From contig JAFGJM010000033.1 in NCBI GenBank assembly GCA_016929095.1, positions 62,001 to 126,000 of the forward strand: 64,000 nucleotides of DNA, read 5' to 3'. Position 1 is the first letter of the stretch. Every line of letters starts with the position of its first letter. Positions 45,701 to 52,788 of the stretch are shown one piece after another. The notes beneath the pieces were generated by a model, which was not told where the DNA came from, made no database searches, and saw only the letters and a program-made list of their open reading frames with translations. The position numbers and the translations under genes are program-made. The stretch comes from Anaerolineales bacterium (GTDB lineage Bacteria; Chloroflexota; Anaerolineae; Anaerolineales; UBA4823).

Positions 45701-45892
45701 GATGGCCTGGCTGAAGAAATCATCCAACAGGCAATCCGCAGTGCTGCTATGGTACGAGCAGGCGTTTTCCCCAGCGCGCCGGGAAAACCCGTCCAGGGTG
45801 GAATGCAGTGCAGCAGTCGTTGCGATTTTGCACCCATATGCAGGGTGACCCGATGTAGCATCGTCAAAGCTCGGCGGGGAGGCTTGGCGTGA
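42722..45892 (+). CDS. AddB-like nuclease subunit (PD-(D/E)XK with iron-sulfur staple)
   Basis: 1056 residues. The N-terminal part has the fold of an inactive superfamily 1 helicase: it starts LYLSPTTSTAF without any G-x-G-K-T. The C-terminal nuclease has ASRLNRYANCPYGFFAEHVL near residue 760 and LRVIDYKSGS near residue 923, the D-Y-K of a RecB-type PD-(D/E)XK domain. CSSRCDFAPIC sits at the end. The first Cys plus these three form the 4Fe-4S staple of AddB proteins. The AddA-like gene overlaps by GTGA. AddAB resects double-strand breaks, but here the pair belongs to a defence operon. Confidence 0.82.
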   Translation: MLANLYLSPTTSTAFNHLINRIRAIKDTDILTPVTLLLPTADVIQDMRGQLGDTMGVQMFQFYRLGNAVLNEAGIPIHEINDTAVRRLIRRILWELNAEGLLTTFAPVWEKPGFVEVILDWVRELKSQGIFPEDYAEYAQVAGTERDHQLAEIYLRYQTFMQGGNYSDPDGLLWVTAEALEGDPALFRQDGPIFVLGFDQFTPIQIRILGKLAERCTELTVYLLWDENRSEDSLALARLRRTRESLLDGLPMEITMIPEEQPSPPSLEHLHQSIFDTSDHQTADNEYLRLIEAPSREAEVRQTLREVKRLLIEGISPSEISFLTPNKNAYLPIIRTVSTEYGVPVEYERPLMGNPAVAALVNLLKLPSSFPWGPTFDTLRSPYIHQSWLTEEQIDLLDQLSRERPVIAGRDQWAFAMRSLDLDALDSEDDDLGPPPLVATLDPDTLAGIQEGMTAFFDHLTPPAKATYRDYTWWLQTAIIGYFPEPESEEEQAAESEPTLDLVGCCRGGPFNSRDMEALNLVMRALRRLLASAETVPVDTEIHWETYRDELLLLLRVMQIPPDPLQANVRFARMEEGRARVVDYLFVLGLSEGEFPKPPPPDTLYAPYERENHPLPLIRYSPADDASLWWQVISNVNQRLILSRPYIDDNGAPWQASPYWDAVSDCFSELEAIHIPIADHPSPENAASQSELLVGLAQTGARTIPSALQTHWAYAQNAEAIIHQRNSYNPPGEYEGVLASASLKDELAGRFGDGHVWSASRLNRYANCPYGFFAEHVLKLEARQDPEEGLNALQRGSLLHAILENLYGRLTDMGIAPTESNQETIIHLLEECCDEVYPSAPQRYGFRPSALWEYEQQELFRLLRALAIWECETNGPEARFMPYLQEAGFGIGREGPPPLEIVDEQPRVRLRGLIDRIDRDHVGNLRVIDYKSGSSTWSKTDMQIGLALQTALYALAAERYWVSEGGRIAESHYLHIPSRNTSGKLSISGAVQQDGLAEEIIQQAIRSAAMVRAGVFPSAPGKPVQGGMQCSSRCDFAPICRVTRCSIVKARRGGLA

Positions 45893-48800
45893 AACCTACC
45901 CCTGAACAACTTCTCGCAATTGAAACTCAGGATCGCACCCTTGTAGTAGAGGCGGGGGCTGGTACGGGTAAGACCTGGGTGCTGGTTCGGCGCTTTATGC
46001 ATCTGCTAGAAAATCATCCTGACTGGCCTTTGGACAGTATTCTGGCGATCACATTCACAGAAAAGGCCGCTCGTGAGATGCGCACCCGTTTACGCCAGGC
46101 AATCGAAAAGCAAGCCAGAGACAATCCGGGGGATCGCCATTGGGGAGATCACCGCCTCAACCTGGATCGGCTCAATGTCAGTACCATTCACAGCCTGTGT
46201 GCACGAATTCTGCGCGAAAATGCTATCGCCGCCGAAATCGATCCCCGTTTTCAGGTGGTTGATGTGCAGGAATCGGAATTACTAAAAGAAGAGGCTATCC
46301 GAGCGACCATCCAGATCCTGGATGAGGAAAATCTTCCTGCATTGGAACTGCTCGCATCCCTTCGCGTTTTCGACCTAAGAGAAGAGATGGAATCCATGTT
46401 GAGCAAGCGTGGAACACTCTATCAGTTATTCACAGATCTAGATGAGCCAAAAGCACTGCTCAGCCTATGGCAATCGGGCTTGGAGGAAATGCGAGCCTCT
46501 ATTTGGGCTGAACAGTTGCGGGAAGAACCCTCACTCAGCGAAGCACTCGAAACATTGCCCCATATTGAGATTACTGACCCCGAAGACAAACTGGCCGGAA
46601 GTGTCATGACCGGTCAACAAGGATGTCGGGAGCTATCCGTAAATGACCTAATTGAGGCGGCAAATCATTGGTCTCAAATAAACCTCCGTGGGGGGAGTCA
46701 GGCCAATTGGGGCGGGAAGGAAGAATTAGCTGCTTTGAAAGGGATGTTAGGCGCGGTAAGGGACGCTGCTAAAGCACTCAATAAAGCCGGCGCTTTGCAA
46801 GAAATCGATCAAAGAGACGTAATGGCTGCAGAGCACCTTCATCTTTGGCGCTCATTGTGGGAGAGGCTTGAGGATACCTACAGCCAGATCAAAGAATCAC
46901 AACAAGCCTTGGATTTTGACGATCTTGAGTTACTTACCGACCGGCTTTTGCAGCAAGAGCCGCGCTCTCATCGCCTGCAGGGCTTTCTCGATAGCATCAA
47001 CCACCTGATGGTCGATGAATTCCAAGACACCAATCTGGTCCAACAGCGCATTGTCTATGCACTGGCTCCGCTGGAACAAGCCGGTAAGCTGTTCGTGGTT
47101 GGGGATGCCAAACAAAGCATCTACCGCTTCCGCCAGGCCCAGGTGAGTATCTTCAATCGCACATCTGCTGAGGTCGAGACTGTTACCGGGCAAAAGCCCG
47201 TTCCTTTGAGCACTTCTTTCCGCACACATCAAAGCCTGGTGCAGGCTACTAATAGCTTGTTTGAGGATATCCTGTCACCATTGGGGGAGACATACACGCC
47301 CTACGAGGCGTTACCAGGGTCGCTAACCGCCAACCGGAAAGCTCATCCGGAACTGCCAACCCCGATTGAAATGCTTCTGCTTACGGCGAAAGATCAGCAG
47401 GATCATCCCATTAGCGCTGAAGATGCACGCATCTGGGAAGCTCAATGGATCGCCCAACGGCTGCTTGAGCTAAAGGAGTCACAGGTTCAGGTATGGGACA
47501 AACACGCAGGAGCCTATCGTCCATTCGAATATCGTGATGCCGCAGTTCTCTTCCGAGCAACCACTCAACTGCCGCTCTACGAAGCTGAATTCAAGCGATT
47601 TGGACTTCCTTATCTGACCGTGAGTGGGCGCGGCTACTATGATCGCCCAGAGGTGCAGGATCTAATCTCCCTGCTAGGTGCTCTGGCAAACCCGGCCGAT
47701 GATTTAAACCTGGCTGCAGCCTTGCGTTCTCCTCTGTTCTCCTTGAGCGATGAAACCCTTTACCGGCTGCGCTGGCACACGCCAGAAGGTTTACAAGCTA
47801 GAGAGCCAATCCCTTATCGGGAGGCTCTAACCAACCCACCGACAAATGATCAACCCGAATTTGTCAGTCGGGCATACTCAATCTTGTCGGAACTGTGGGC
47901 GCTCGCCAACAAGGTGGAAGTCTGGACATTGCTGCATGCAGCGCTTGAATTGGGTGGTTATGAAACAACCTTAGCCAAATATGATGGCCAGACCGGGCGA
48001 CAGCGCTCAAACGTTCAGAAGTTCCTGACCCTGGCTAGAGAAAGGGGTGAGATCAGCCTGTCGGATTTCTTACGCCGGTTGCGAGATTTGAAGGCACGCG
48101 AGGCCAGGGAAGGAGAGGCTTTAGGGCGGGAACCGGAAAGCGGAGCAGTGCAGTTGATGTCGATCCATGCATCCAAGGGGCTTGAGTTTCCTGTGGTGGT
48201 GGTGGCGGATATGGGGCGCCAAAAGCGCGCCGGTTTTGGATCACCATACTTGTTGCACGATCCTACTTTCGGACTGGTGTGTAAAGTGCGAGATGGGTTG
48301 GGCGATTGGATCAAACCGGCGGGGTTTGCCTGGGGAGAATGGCTGCATAATCGTATGGAAGAAGCCGAAAGAAAGCGGCTATTGTATGTAGCCTGTACGC
48401 GAGCCGCTGATTTGCTCATCATGTCAGGCCAGGTTGGGAAAAGTGACACATGGCTTACGGAGATTCTAGATTCGTGGGAGATTGAAAGTGACGGCCCAGA
48501 GGGTGAAAGTATAAATTATGAGAATTTCGCCATTCAGGTGTTCCGACCCCTTGAGCAACCTGATTTAGAAGAGCGAGCTGCTGAAAGCATTCCCGAAAGC
48601 CCTGGAATGGACACAATACCGCCGCTTGCGATGCCTGTCCCAGTCCGGCCACAACCACAACCGGTCGCCGTCACCCGACTGGAGGCTTTGCTTGGTCGAG
48701 AAGATGATGAACCTACTGTATTCCATCCAGCCTTTTGGAGTAACGAGCGCCCAACCAGGACCCGGCGCGCGCCTGGATATCTGATTGGTAATATCGTCCA

Positions 48801-49296
48801 CAGAGCGCTTGCGCACTGGGGCTGTCTTGAATATCCTGAAGGCCAATTATTGCGCCAATTGGAAAACTATGCCCGGCGTGAAGGTGTCTTTTCCAATGCC
48901 TTGGTGGATGCAGTCCAACGCTCATACCAGATGCTGCAGAACTTGAAAGCCCATGGTATTTACCAAGACATCCAAAACGCACAACGACGCTATCACGAAA
49001 TGCCCTTCACCCTATCTTCCGGCGCCGGAATATTGCATGGGATCTTTGATTTGCTCTATCAAGATAAAACCGAAGCCTGGCATTTACTAGATTGGAAAAC
49101 CGAATGGACGCCAAGATCTGAAATCGAAGAGAATGCCCAAAATCATCTCACGCAGATGGCCGCCTATGCCCGGGCTGTTAATCATAATCTAGGCGTGATG
49201 CCATCTGTATGCCTGTGCTTCTTGTCCCCCAGGGCTATTCTGTATCAGTTCTCAACAGAAACTATTTCGGACACGTTATCCGAAATTGGTGAATAG
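45889..49296 (+). CDS. AddA-like helicase-nuclease subunit
   Basis: 1135 residues, starting at GTG 45889 in the AddB stop. Superfamily 1 helicase motifs: VEAGAGTGKTWVLVRRFM near residue 17, AITFTEKAAREM near residue 53, LMVDEFQDTNLVQQRIVY near residue 373, FVVGDAKQSIYRFRQA near residue 402 and LLYVACTRAADLL near residue 828. The C-terminal PD-(D/E)XK domain shows ILHGIFDLLYQDK then WHLLDWKTEW near residues 1047-1070. This is AddA architecture: a 3'-5' translocase with its own nuclease. It is the last gene of the five-gene operon and of the whole rightward defence run. Whether it also serves chromosomal recombination cannot be seen here. Confidence 0.83.
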   Translation: MKPTPEQLLAIETQDRTLVVEAGAGTGKTWVLVRRFMHLLENHPDWPLDSILAITFTEKAAREMRTRLRQAIEKQARDNPGDRHWGDHRLNLDRLNVSTIHSLCARILRENAIAAEIDPRFQVVDVQESELLKEEAIRATIQILDEENLPALELLASLRVFDLREEMESMLSKRGTLYQLFTDLDEPKALLSLWQSGLEEMRASIWAEQLREEPSLSEALETLPHIEITDPEDKLAGSVMTGQQGCRELSVNDLIEAANHWSQINLRGGSQANWGGKEELAALKGMLGAVRDAAKALNKAGALQEIDQRDVMAAEHLHLWRSLWERLEDTYSQIKESQQALDFDDLELLTDRLLQQEPRSHRLQGFLDSINHLMVDEFQDTNLVQQRIVYALAPLEQAGKLFVVGDAKQSIYRFRQAQVSIFNRTSAEVETVTGQKPVPLSTSFRTHQSLVQATNSLFEDILSPLGETYTPYEALPGSLTANRKAHPELPTPIEMLLLTAKDQQDHPISAEDARIWEAQWIAQRLLELKESQVQVWDKHAGAYRPFEYRDAAVLFRATTQLPLYEAEFKRFGLPYLTVSGRGYYDRPEVQDLISLLGALANPADDLNLAAALRSPLFSLSDETLYRLRWHTPEGLQAREPIPYREALTNPPTNDQPEFVSRAYSILSELWALANKVEVWTLLHAALELGGYETTLAKYDGQTGRQRSNVQKFLTLARERGEISLSDFLRRLRDLKAREAREGEALGREPESGAVQLMSIHASKGLEFPVVVVADMGRQKRAGFGSPYLLHDPTFGLVCKVRDGLGDWIKPAGFAWGEWLHNRMEEAERKRLLYVACTRAADLLIMSGQVGKSDTWLTEILDSWEIESDGPEGESINYENFAIQVFRPLEQPDLEERAAESIPESPGMDTIPPLAMPVPVRPQPQPVAVTRLEALLGREDDEPTVFHPAFWSNERPTRTRRAPGYLIGNIVHRALAHWGCLEYPEGQLLRQLENYARREGVFSNALVDAVQRSYQMLQNLKAHGIYQDIQNAQRRYHEMPFTLSSGAGILHGIFDLLYQDKTEAWHLLDWKTEWTPRSEIEENAQNHLTQMAAYARAVNHNLGVMPSVCLCFLSPRAILYQFSTETISDTLSEIGE

Positions 49297-49483
49297 ATAC
49301 AGCAGAGGCAATGGTCGAAGCGAAAATAGGGCAATTATTTGAAATGGAGTTTTAACAACCATATCGCGCATCATTTCAATGGCGACATAGCCTCCAGGCA
49401 GAGAAAAATCGGATATCCTTTGTAAGAATCATCACTCGAGAACAACAACAATCCCAAACATCCTTTAACAATTTTTGAATCCT

Positions 49484-50353
49484 CTACCCTCTCCGTTCTT
49501 GCCCGTGCATCTCTTTCAACTCGCGCAGCGTTTTCGGTTCATAGTACAAATCGCGCTCAATCGGCAACCCCATCGGCCCGCGAACTTCCTGCAATTCCTT
49601 GAGTGAGAAGTATCCAAGTTCTAATTCCAACCCATTCACTAAACCGAAAAAGATATCCGCTCCATCAAACTCGCTGGCATACCACGTCCACAGGGCGTCT
49701 GGCGTGAAGAATTTAACTTGCGCAATTGCATCCAATCCCAACTCTTCGCCACTGTAAAGCGGTGGCAATTTCTCGCGAGAGGCCTGATCGAGCAGGTTAT
49801 CGCCGGTGGGTGGGGGTTCTTCTGGGGGTGTTTGCAGATCGATAAAAGCTAACCATTGATCCAATGAGTCCAATTCTTCCATTTCAGCCATTGCACCATC
49901 TTCATCGGTCATATCGGCAAGGGTCTCGAATAGGTGACCACGGCCGGTTTGAGTATTTTCTGATAAATATGGAGCAATAAAATCCTGCCTTTTGGATAAA
50001 ATTTCCTTAGCCTCGTCTTTATCCATTTTCTTGCCCAGGAGTTCTCGGGTAGGGGAGGATTGATACCAAAACCATTCATTCGAAATCCAGCGTTCGCGGT
50101 ATTCGTGATATCCCAATCCGAAGAAAGTTATGCAAATTCTTTCTTGAAGGCCCGGACGACTGGCGGTGACGAATAAAAATTCCCCATAATTATTCGATGA
50201 TTCTTGAATCGTGTGAACAACGGTTTGTTTATCCTCCAGAATCTCTTCGAAACGATTATCAGATACTCGCCAATATAAAGACTCATTTTCGGTGAAACCG
50301 AAAATTTCATATGGTTTTTTGGGGGCAGGTTGTGGTAATTGCTCTGGTGACAT
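49484..50353 (-). CDS. DUF2958-containing protein of mobile-element type
   Basis: 289 residues. The C-terminal 95 residues are a DUF2958 domain: LPPLYSGEELGLDAIAQVKF, then WTWYASEFDGADIFFGLV and RGPMGLPIERDLYYEPKTL. DUF2958 is found almost wholly on integrative elements and large plasmids and has no known function. The N-terminal 160 residues form a separate domain with an acidic linker (PPEEPPPTGD) that I cannot assign. GGGGGAA lies before the start. A second, single-domain DUF2958 gene lies upstream, and the pair is leftward, opposite to the defence genes. Confidence 0.75.
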   Translation of the reverse strand: MSPEQLPQPAPKKPYEIFGFTENESLYWRVSDNRFEEILEDKQTVVHTIQESSNNYGEFLFVTASRPGLQERICITFFGLGYHEYRERWISNEWFWYQSSPTRELLGKKMDKDEAKEILSKRQDFIAPYLSENTQTGRGHLFETLADMTDEDGAMAEMEELDSLDQWLAFIDLQTPPEEPPPTGDNLLDQASREKLPPLYSGEELGLDAIAQVKFFTPDALWTWYASEFDGADIFFGLVNGLELELGYFSLKELQEVRGPMGLPIERDLYYEPKTLRELKEMHGQERRG

Positions 50354-50429
50354 AGTTCCCCCTTTATTCTATACTTTAACATAATGGGGAATTGTTTGTC
50401 CATTATATGGTGGAAAGACCAACCACGAA

Positions 50430-50452
50430 AAAGCCCCTTGGATAAGGGCTTT
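50430..50452 (-). terminator. Rho-independent terminator behind the short DUF2958 gene
   Basis: On the minus strand AAAGCCC and GGGCTTT pair around a nine-base loop, and further T residues follow. It is 20 bp past the stop at 50472. Confidence 0.75.
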
Positions 50453-50471
50453 CTCGCAAAACCAAATCTGG

Positions 50472-50777
50472 TCATGGCTTGATAACTTGGCTGGCTGGGG
50501 CTTCGTGAAAGTAAAGGTCTCTTTCAATACCCAGTCCACATGGTCCCACATAGGATTCAAGCTCGTCCAATGAAAAAGAACCCCATTCATCGTTCCAATC
50601 TCCAAATATCGTGACATAACCGAAAAAGGTCCGCGTCCCGGGATTGTATTCTGTTGCATACCAGGTTCCGGCACCATTTGGATTGAAAAACTTGGCTATA
50701 ATGATTGGGTCACTAACATTTTCTTGAGAACCGATTTGAGCGAATCGTTGTTCAATTGCTTTGGATAATAGTTTCAT
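50472..50777 (-). CDS. Short DUF2958 protein
   Basis: 101 residues, starting at ATG 50777 with GGGAGGTGA eight bases in front; an in-frame ATG at 50786 would disrupt that site. It is a single DUF2958 domain: IIIAKFFNPNGAGTWYATEY, then TFFGYVTIFG and GPCGLGIERDLYFHEAP. It is a hallmark protein of mobile elements with unknown biochemistry. The gene is preceded by an elaborate inverted-repeat leader (50841-50925) related to one in front of the 50-residue gene at 55237-55389. The shared leader implies shared control. Confidence 0.8.
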   Translation of the reverse strand: MKLLSKAIEQRFAQIGSQENVSDPIIIAKFFNPNGAGTWYATEYNPGTRTFFGYVTIFGDWNDEWGSFSLDELESYVGPCGLGIERDLYFHEAPASQVIKP

Positions 50778-50840
50778 GTATATCACCTCCCTTCTGATTG
50801 ATCGTATGAAGCTTCATCGCTCCACTAACAGGGATCGATT

Positions 50841-50925
50841 CACCCCCAATGCTGGCGTCAAGGAGGAACGGCAAGGTGAAACCACAGCTGGCAATTCCTT
50901 GATGCAAACAAAAGCATTGGGGGTG
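50841..50925 (-). promoter_or_regulatory. Structured leader A (nested inverted repeats) before the short DUF2958 gene
   Basis: CACCCCCAATGCT (50841-50853) pairs perfectly with AGCATTGGGGGTG (50913-50925). Inside, TCAAGGA pairs with TCCTTGA. Between this element and the gene is a further palindrome, ATGAAGCTTCAT (50806-50817). The outer and inner stems, the middle TCACC(T) block and the final GGGAGGTGA-ATG arrangement recur in leader B at 55461-55549. The 50926-51116 remainder holds no gene. Confidence 0.6.
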
Positions 50926-51116
50926 ATAAAGAAAAAGTAATTATCAGTAATTTGAAATTTGAGGATGGGTTTAATATACTGAGTGTATGGAATTAAAAAT
51001 GGGTAAATTCAAAAACCAAGTGAAGGGGATATTCTTTGTAATCGCAATCATCGTCACTTTGATTGCAATATTTAGGGGATATTAGATGGTGTTTGGGAGA
51101 AATATTCTTCTTGCCT

Positions 51117-51635
51117 TTATTCAGAGACAAATGCTTGGTAAACTTTTTCCATCAATTCTGATGAAGATAAATCTTCACTATCAAACAAAGAGTTCAATTC
51201 ATCTGGAGTAGCCAACCGCCGATGTAAGAACCATTGCCAATAGCGGTTATGTGCTAATAGGTTTATAGCAGGATAGCGCCCCACTTCGAATAAGCCATGG
51301 TCAGTTAATGCGAGAGAGTGGGTGACACATTCCATAAAACCACTGTATCCGATAGGCTGTGGATTAAACACAAGTACCTGATGGCGAGTATTGTCTTCCT
51401 CGACAAATAATGTCGGTGTGATTATATTGCTGCGAAGGGCTTGCTCGGCGGTGTTGATGCTTTTGAATGGCAGGTATAAACCAAGCGCAGACAGATGATC
51501 CATATTGATATCGAAATCAAGGTCTTTCAGCCCGACCTGGAATGCATATTTATTTTCATGATATTGACGGATGCTATTCCTAATATCCCGGATCGCCTCT
51601 TCCGGTTTGATTCCCCTATACTCAATTTCTGGCAT
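51117..51635 (-). CDS. Unknown protein with leaderless start; paralogue decayed at 54937-55044
   Basis: 172 residues if read from ATG 51635 (MPEIEYRGIKPEEAIRDI). I chose this start because a consensus promoter ends six bases before it and because the paralogous fragment begins at the same place; the frame stays open further upstream (to 51782), but through promoter sequence. The protein is soluble, with a helical N-terminus and a motif-poor middle (VLVFNPQPIGYSGFMECVTHSLALTDHGLFEVGRYP, given here in part). No family is recognised. It is leftward among element backbone genes. Confidence 0.62.
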   Translation of the reverse strand: MPEIEYRGIKPEEAIRDIRNSIRQYHENKYAFQVGLKDLDFDINMDHLSALGLYLPFKSINTAEQALRSNIITPTLFVEEDNTRHQVLVFNPQPIGYSGFMECVTHSLALTDHGLFEVGRYPAINLLAHNRYWQWFLHRRLATPDELNSLFDSEDLSSSELMEKVYQAFVSE

Positions 51636-51641
51636 AACCGG

Positions 51642-51671
51642 ATTATACAAATTTGAAAAGCGGGTTGTCAA
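51642..51671 (-). promoter_or_regulatory. Consensus promoter, leaderless
   Basis: On the minus strand TTGACA (51666-51671), an 18-bp spacer, and TATAAT (51642-51647). The ATG at 51635 follows after six bases, so transcription should begin at or next to the start codon. The same arrangement with the same spacer length is found at 55051-55080. Confidence 0.78.
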
Positions 51672-52317
51672 TAATATCCAGCTTAAGGTTTTCTCTGATT
51701 TTCGTTTATGCATTTTCAATCTTGTACCATGCTTCGGCATCAAGATTACCCTTTGATGATGCATCTGGCTCGATCCGTTCAATAATCATATCAAATCGCT
51801 TTTCTTTGAATTGGTTTTAGCCTTACAGCAATATTTAGTTGACTTTGGGGCTCAGTCAGGACGATTAGTAACTAGGCAATTCCCAGCACCATGTAAGCTT
51901 AATTGGATCAAAAGAGTAATTTCTACGGACTATTACATAGGTACGCCAGTTCGCACATAGAGCGATCTGGTTTAACTTCCAATTCACCAGCATAAGTCCA
52001 GGCAAAATGGTCAATACAAGTCATGTATCGCATGTCCACCAGCCTATGGTGGGGAAAAATTATATGACACATACTCAGCTCCTTGGAGACGTTGGACAAT
52101 ATATAATGCCGACTTTCTCTTGATTAATTAACCTTGCATGTTGTCCCCGAAATCGACACATATACCTCAGATATTTGTTTTTAGCCCGTTTTATCACTCA
52201 TGAAACGTACTCGTATACTTAAACGTACAATCAGGTAAATAGTCTTTTCTTCTTTATTGTTCTTCTCACTTTTTTTATAAATTTATTGTATTTTGTTTGA
52301 CTTGAGGAAACTAATAT

Positions 52318-52345
52318 TGACCTTAGAAAAGTGTGTGGTAAAATT
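52318..52345 (+). promoter_or_regulatory. Promoter-like site upstream of the TolB-like lipoprotein gene
   Basis: TTGACC (52318-52323), a 16-bp spacer and TAAAAT (52340-52345) on the plus strand. It would give a transcript running through the hairpin at 52442-52466 and the 26-codon frame at 52496 towards the lipoprotein gene. Confidence 0.45.
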
Positions 52346-52441
52346 TTTATTAGAGTAACAAATAAGAAAATCGTCTACGCGTTCGTTGCAGGCGGATCCA
52401 TCATTCAACTTCTATTTCAAATCAAATATTCTTCTTAAAAG

Positions 52442-52466
52442 CCGCTGATTGATCTCTGATCAGCGG
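52442..52466 (+). terminator. Hairpin with T-rich tail in the leader region
   Basis: CCGCTGAT and ATCAGCGG form a perfect 8-bp stem around nine bases, followed by TAATTTTTAC. It lies between the promoter-like site and a small frame, so it is either an attenuator or the terminator of a short RNA. Confidence 0.55.
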
Positions 52467-52495
52467 TAATTTTTACATAGATTCCGGAGGGGATC

Positions 52496-52576
52496 ATGAT
52501 GATCAAGCGTTTATCAACCATTGTCATTCTTATGTTGTTTGCCAGCTTAGGAGCCAGTTCATTATCTATGAAATAA
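52496..52576 (+). pseudogene. 26-codon signal-peptide fragment or leader peptide
   Basis: GGAGGGGATC precedes ATG-ATG. The frame reads MMIKRLSTIVILMLFASLGA and ends soon after (SSLSMK-stop). It is a complete-looking export signal with nothing behind it, so a truncated secreted protein is likely; a leader peptide of the downstream gene is the alternative. The stop is 212 bp before the lipoprotein start. Confidence 0.45.
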
Positions 52577-52788
52577 TTCCCTAAGCATGAACTTCGTTTA
52601 TTTAAATTTGTAAGTTAAAACAAAAGGATGTTACTTTTAGATTATTATGATATTTCATGATGAAGTAATTTTTTACTCTGAATAAGGAAGAGTATATCAA
52701 GAAGTAATCTCCTTTCTTCTTGATATAGTGGTTGAACCTTCATTGCTTTTCAACGATTATTATTAACATTTACACCAAGGAGGAAGAA

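Larger units (their letters stand above)
51672..52495. other. Largely non-coding interval between divergent genes
   Basis: About 820 bp. A leftward frame at 51923-52033 (36 codons, MRYMTCIDHFAWTYAGELEV...) has GGTGG two bases before its ATG and could be a small gene or a remnant; I give it little weight. A rightward promoter-like pair and a hairpin lie near the right end and are listed separately. Nothing else is supported. Confidence 0.45.

Noticed and set aside
16015-49296. A complete DISARM system
   Set aside because: PLD-type and SNF2-type genes are present but there is no DUF1998 (DrmB) protein and no DISARM methyltransferase.
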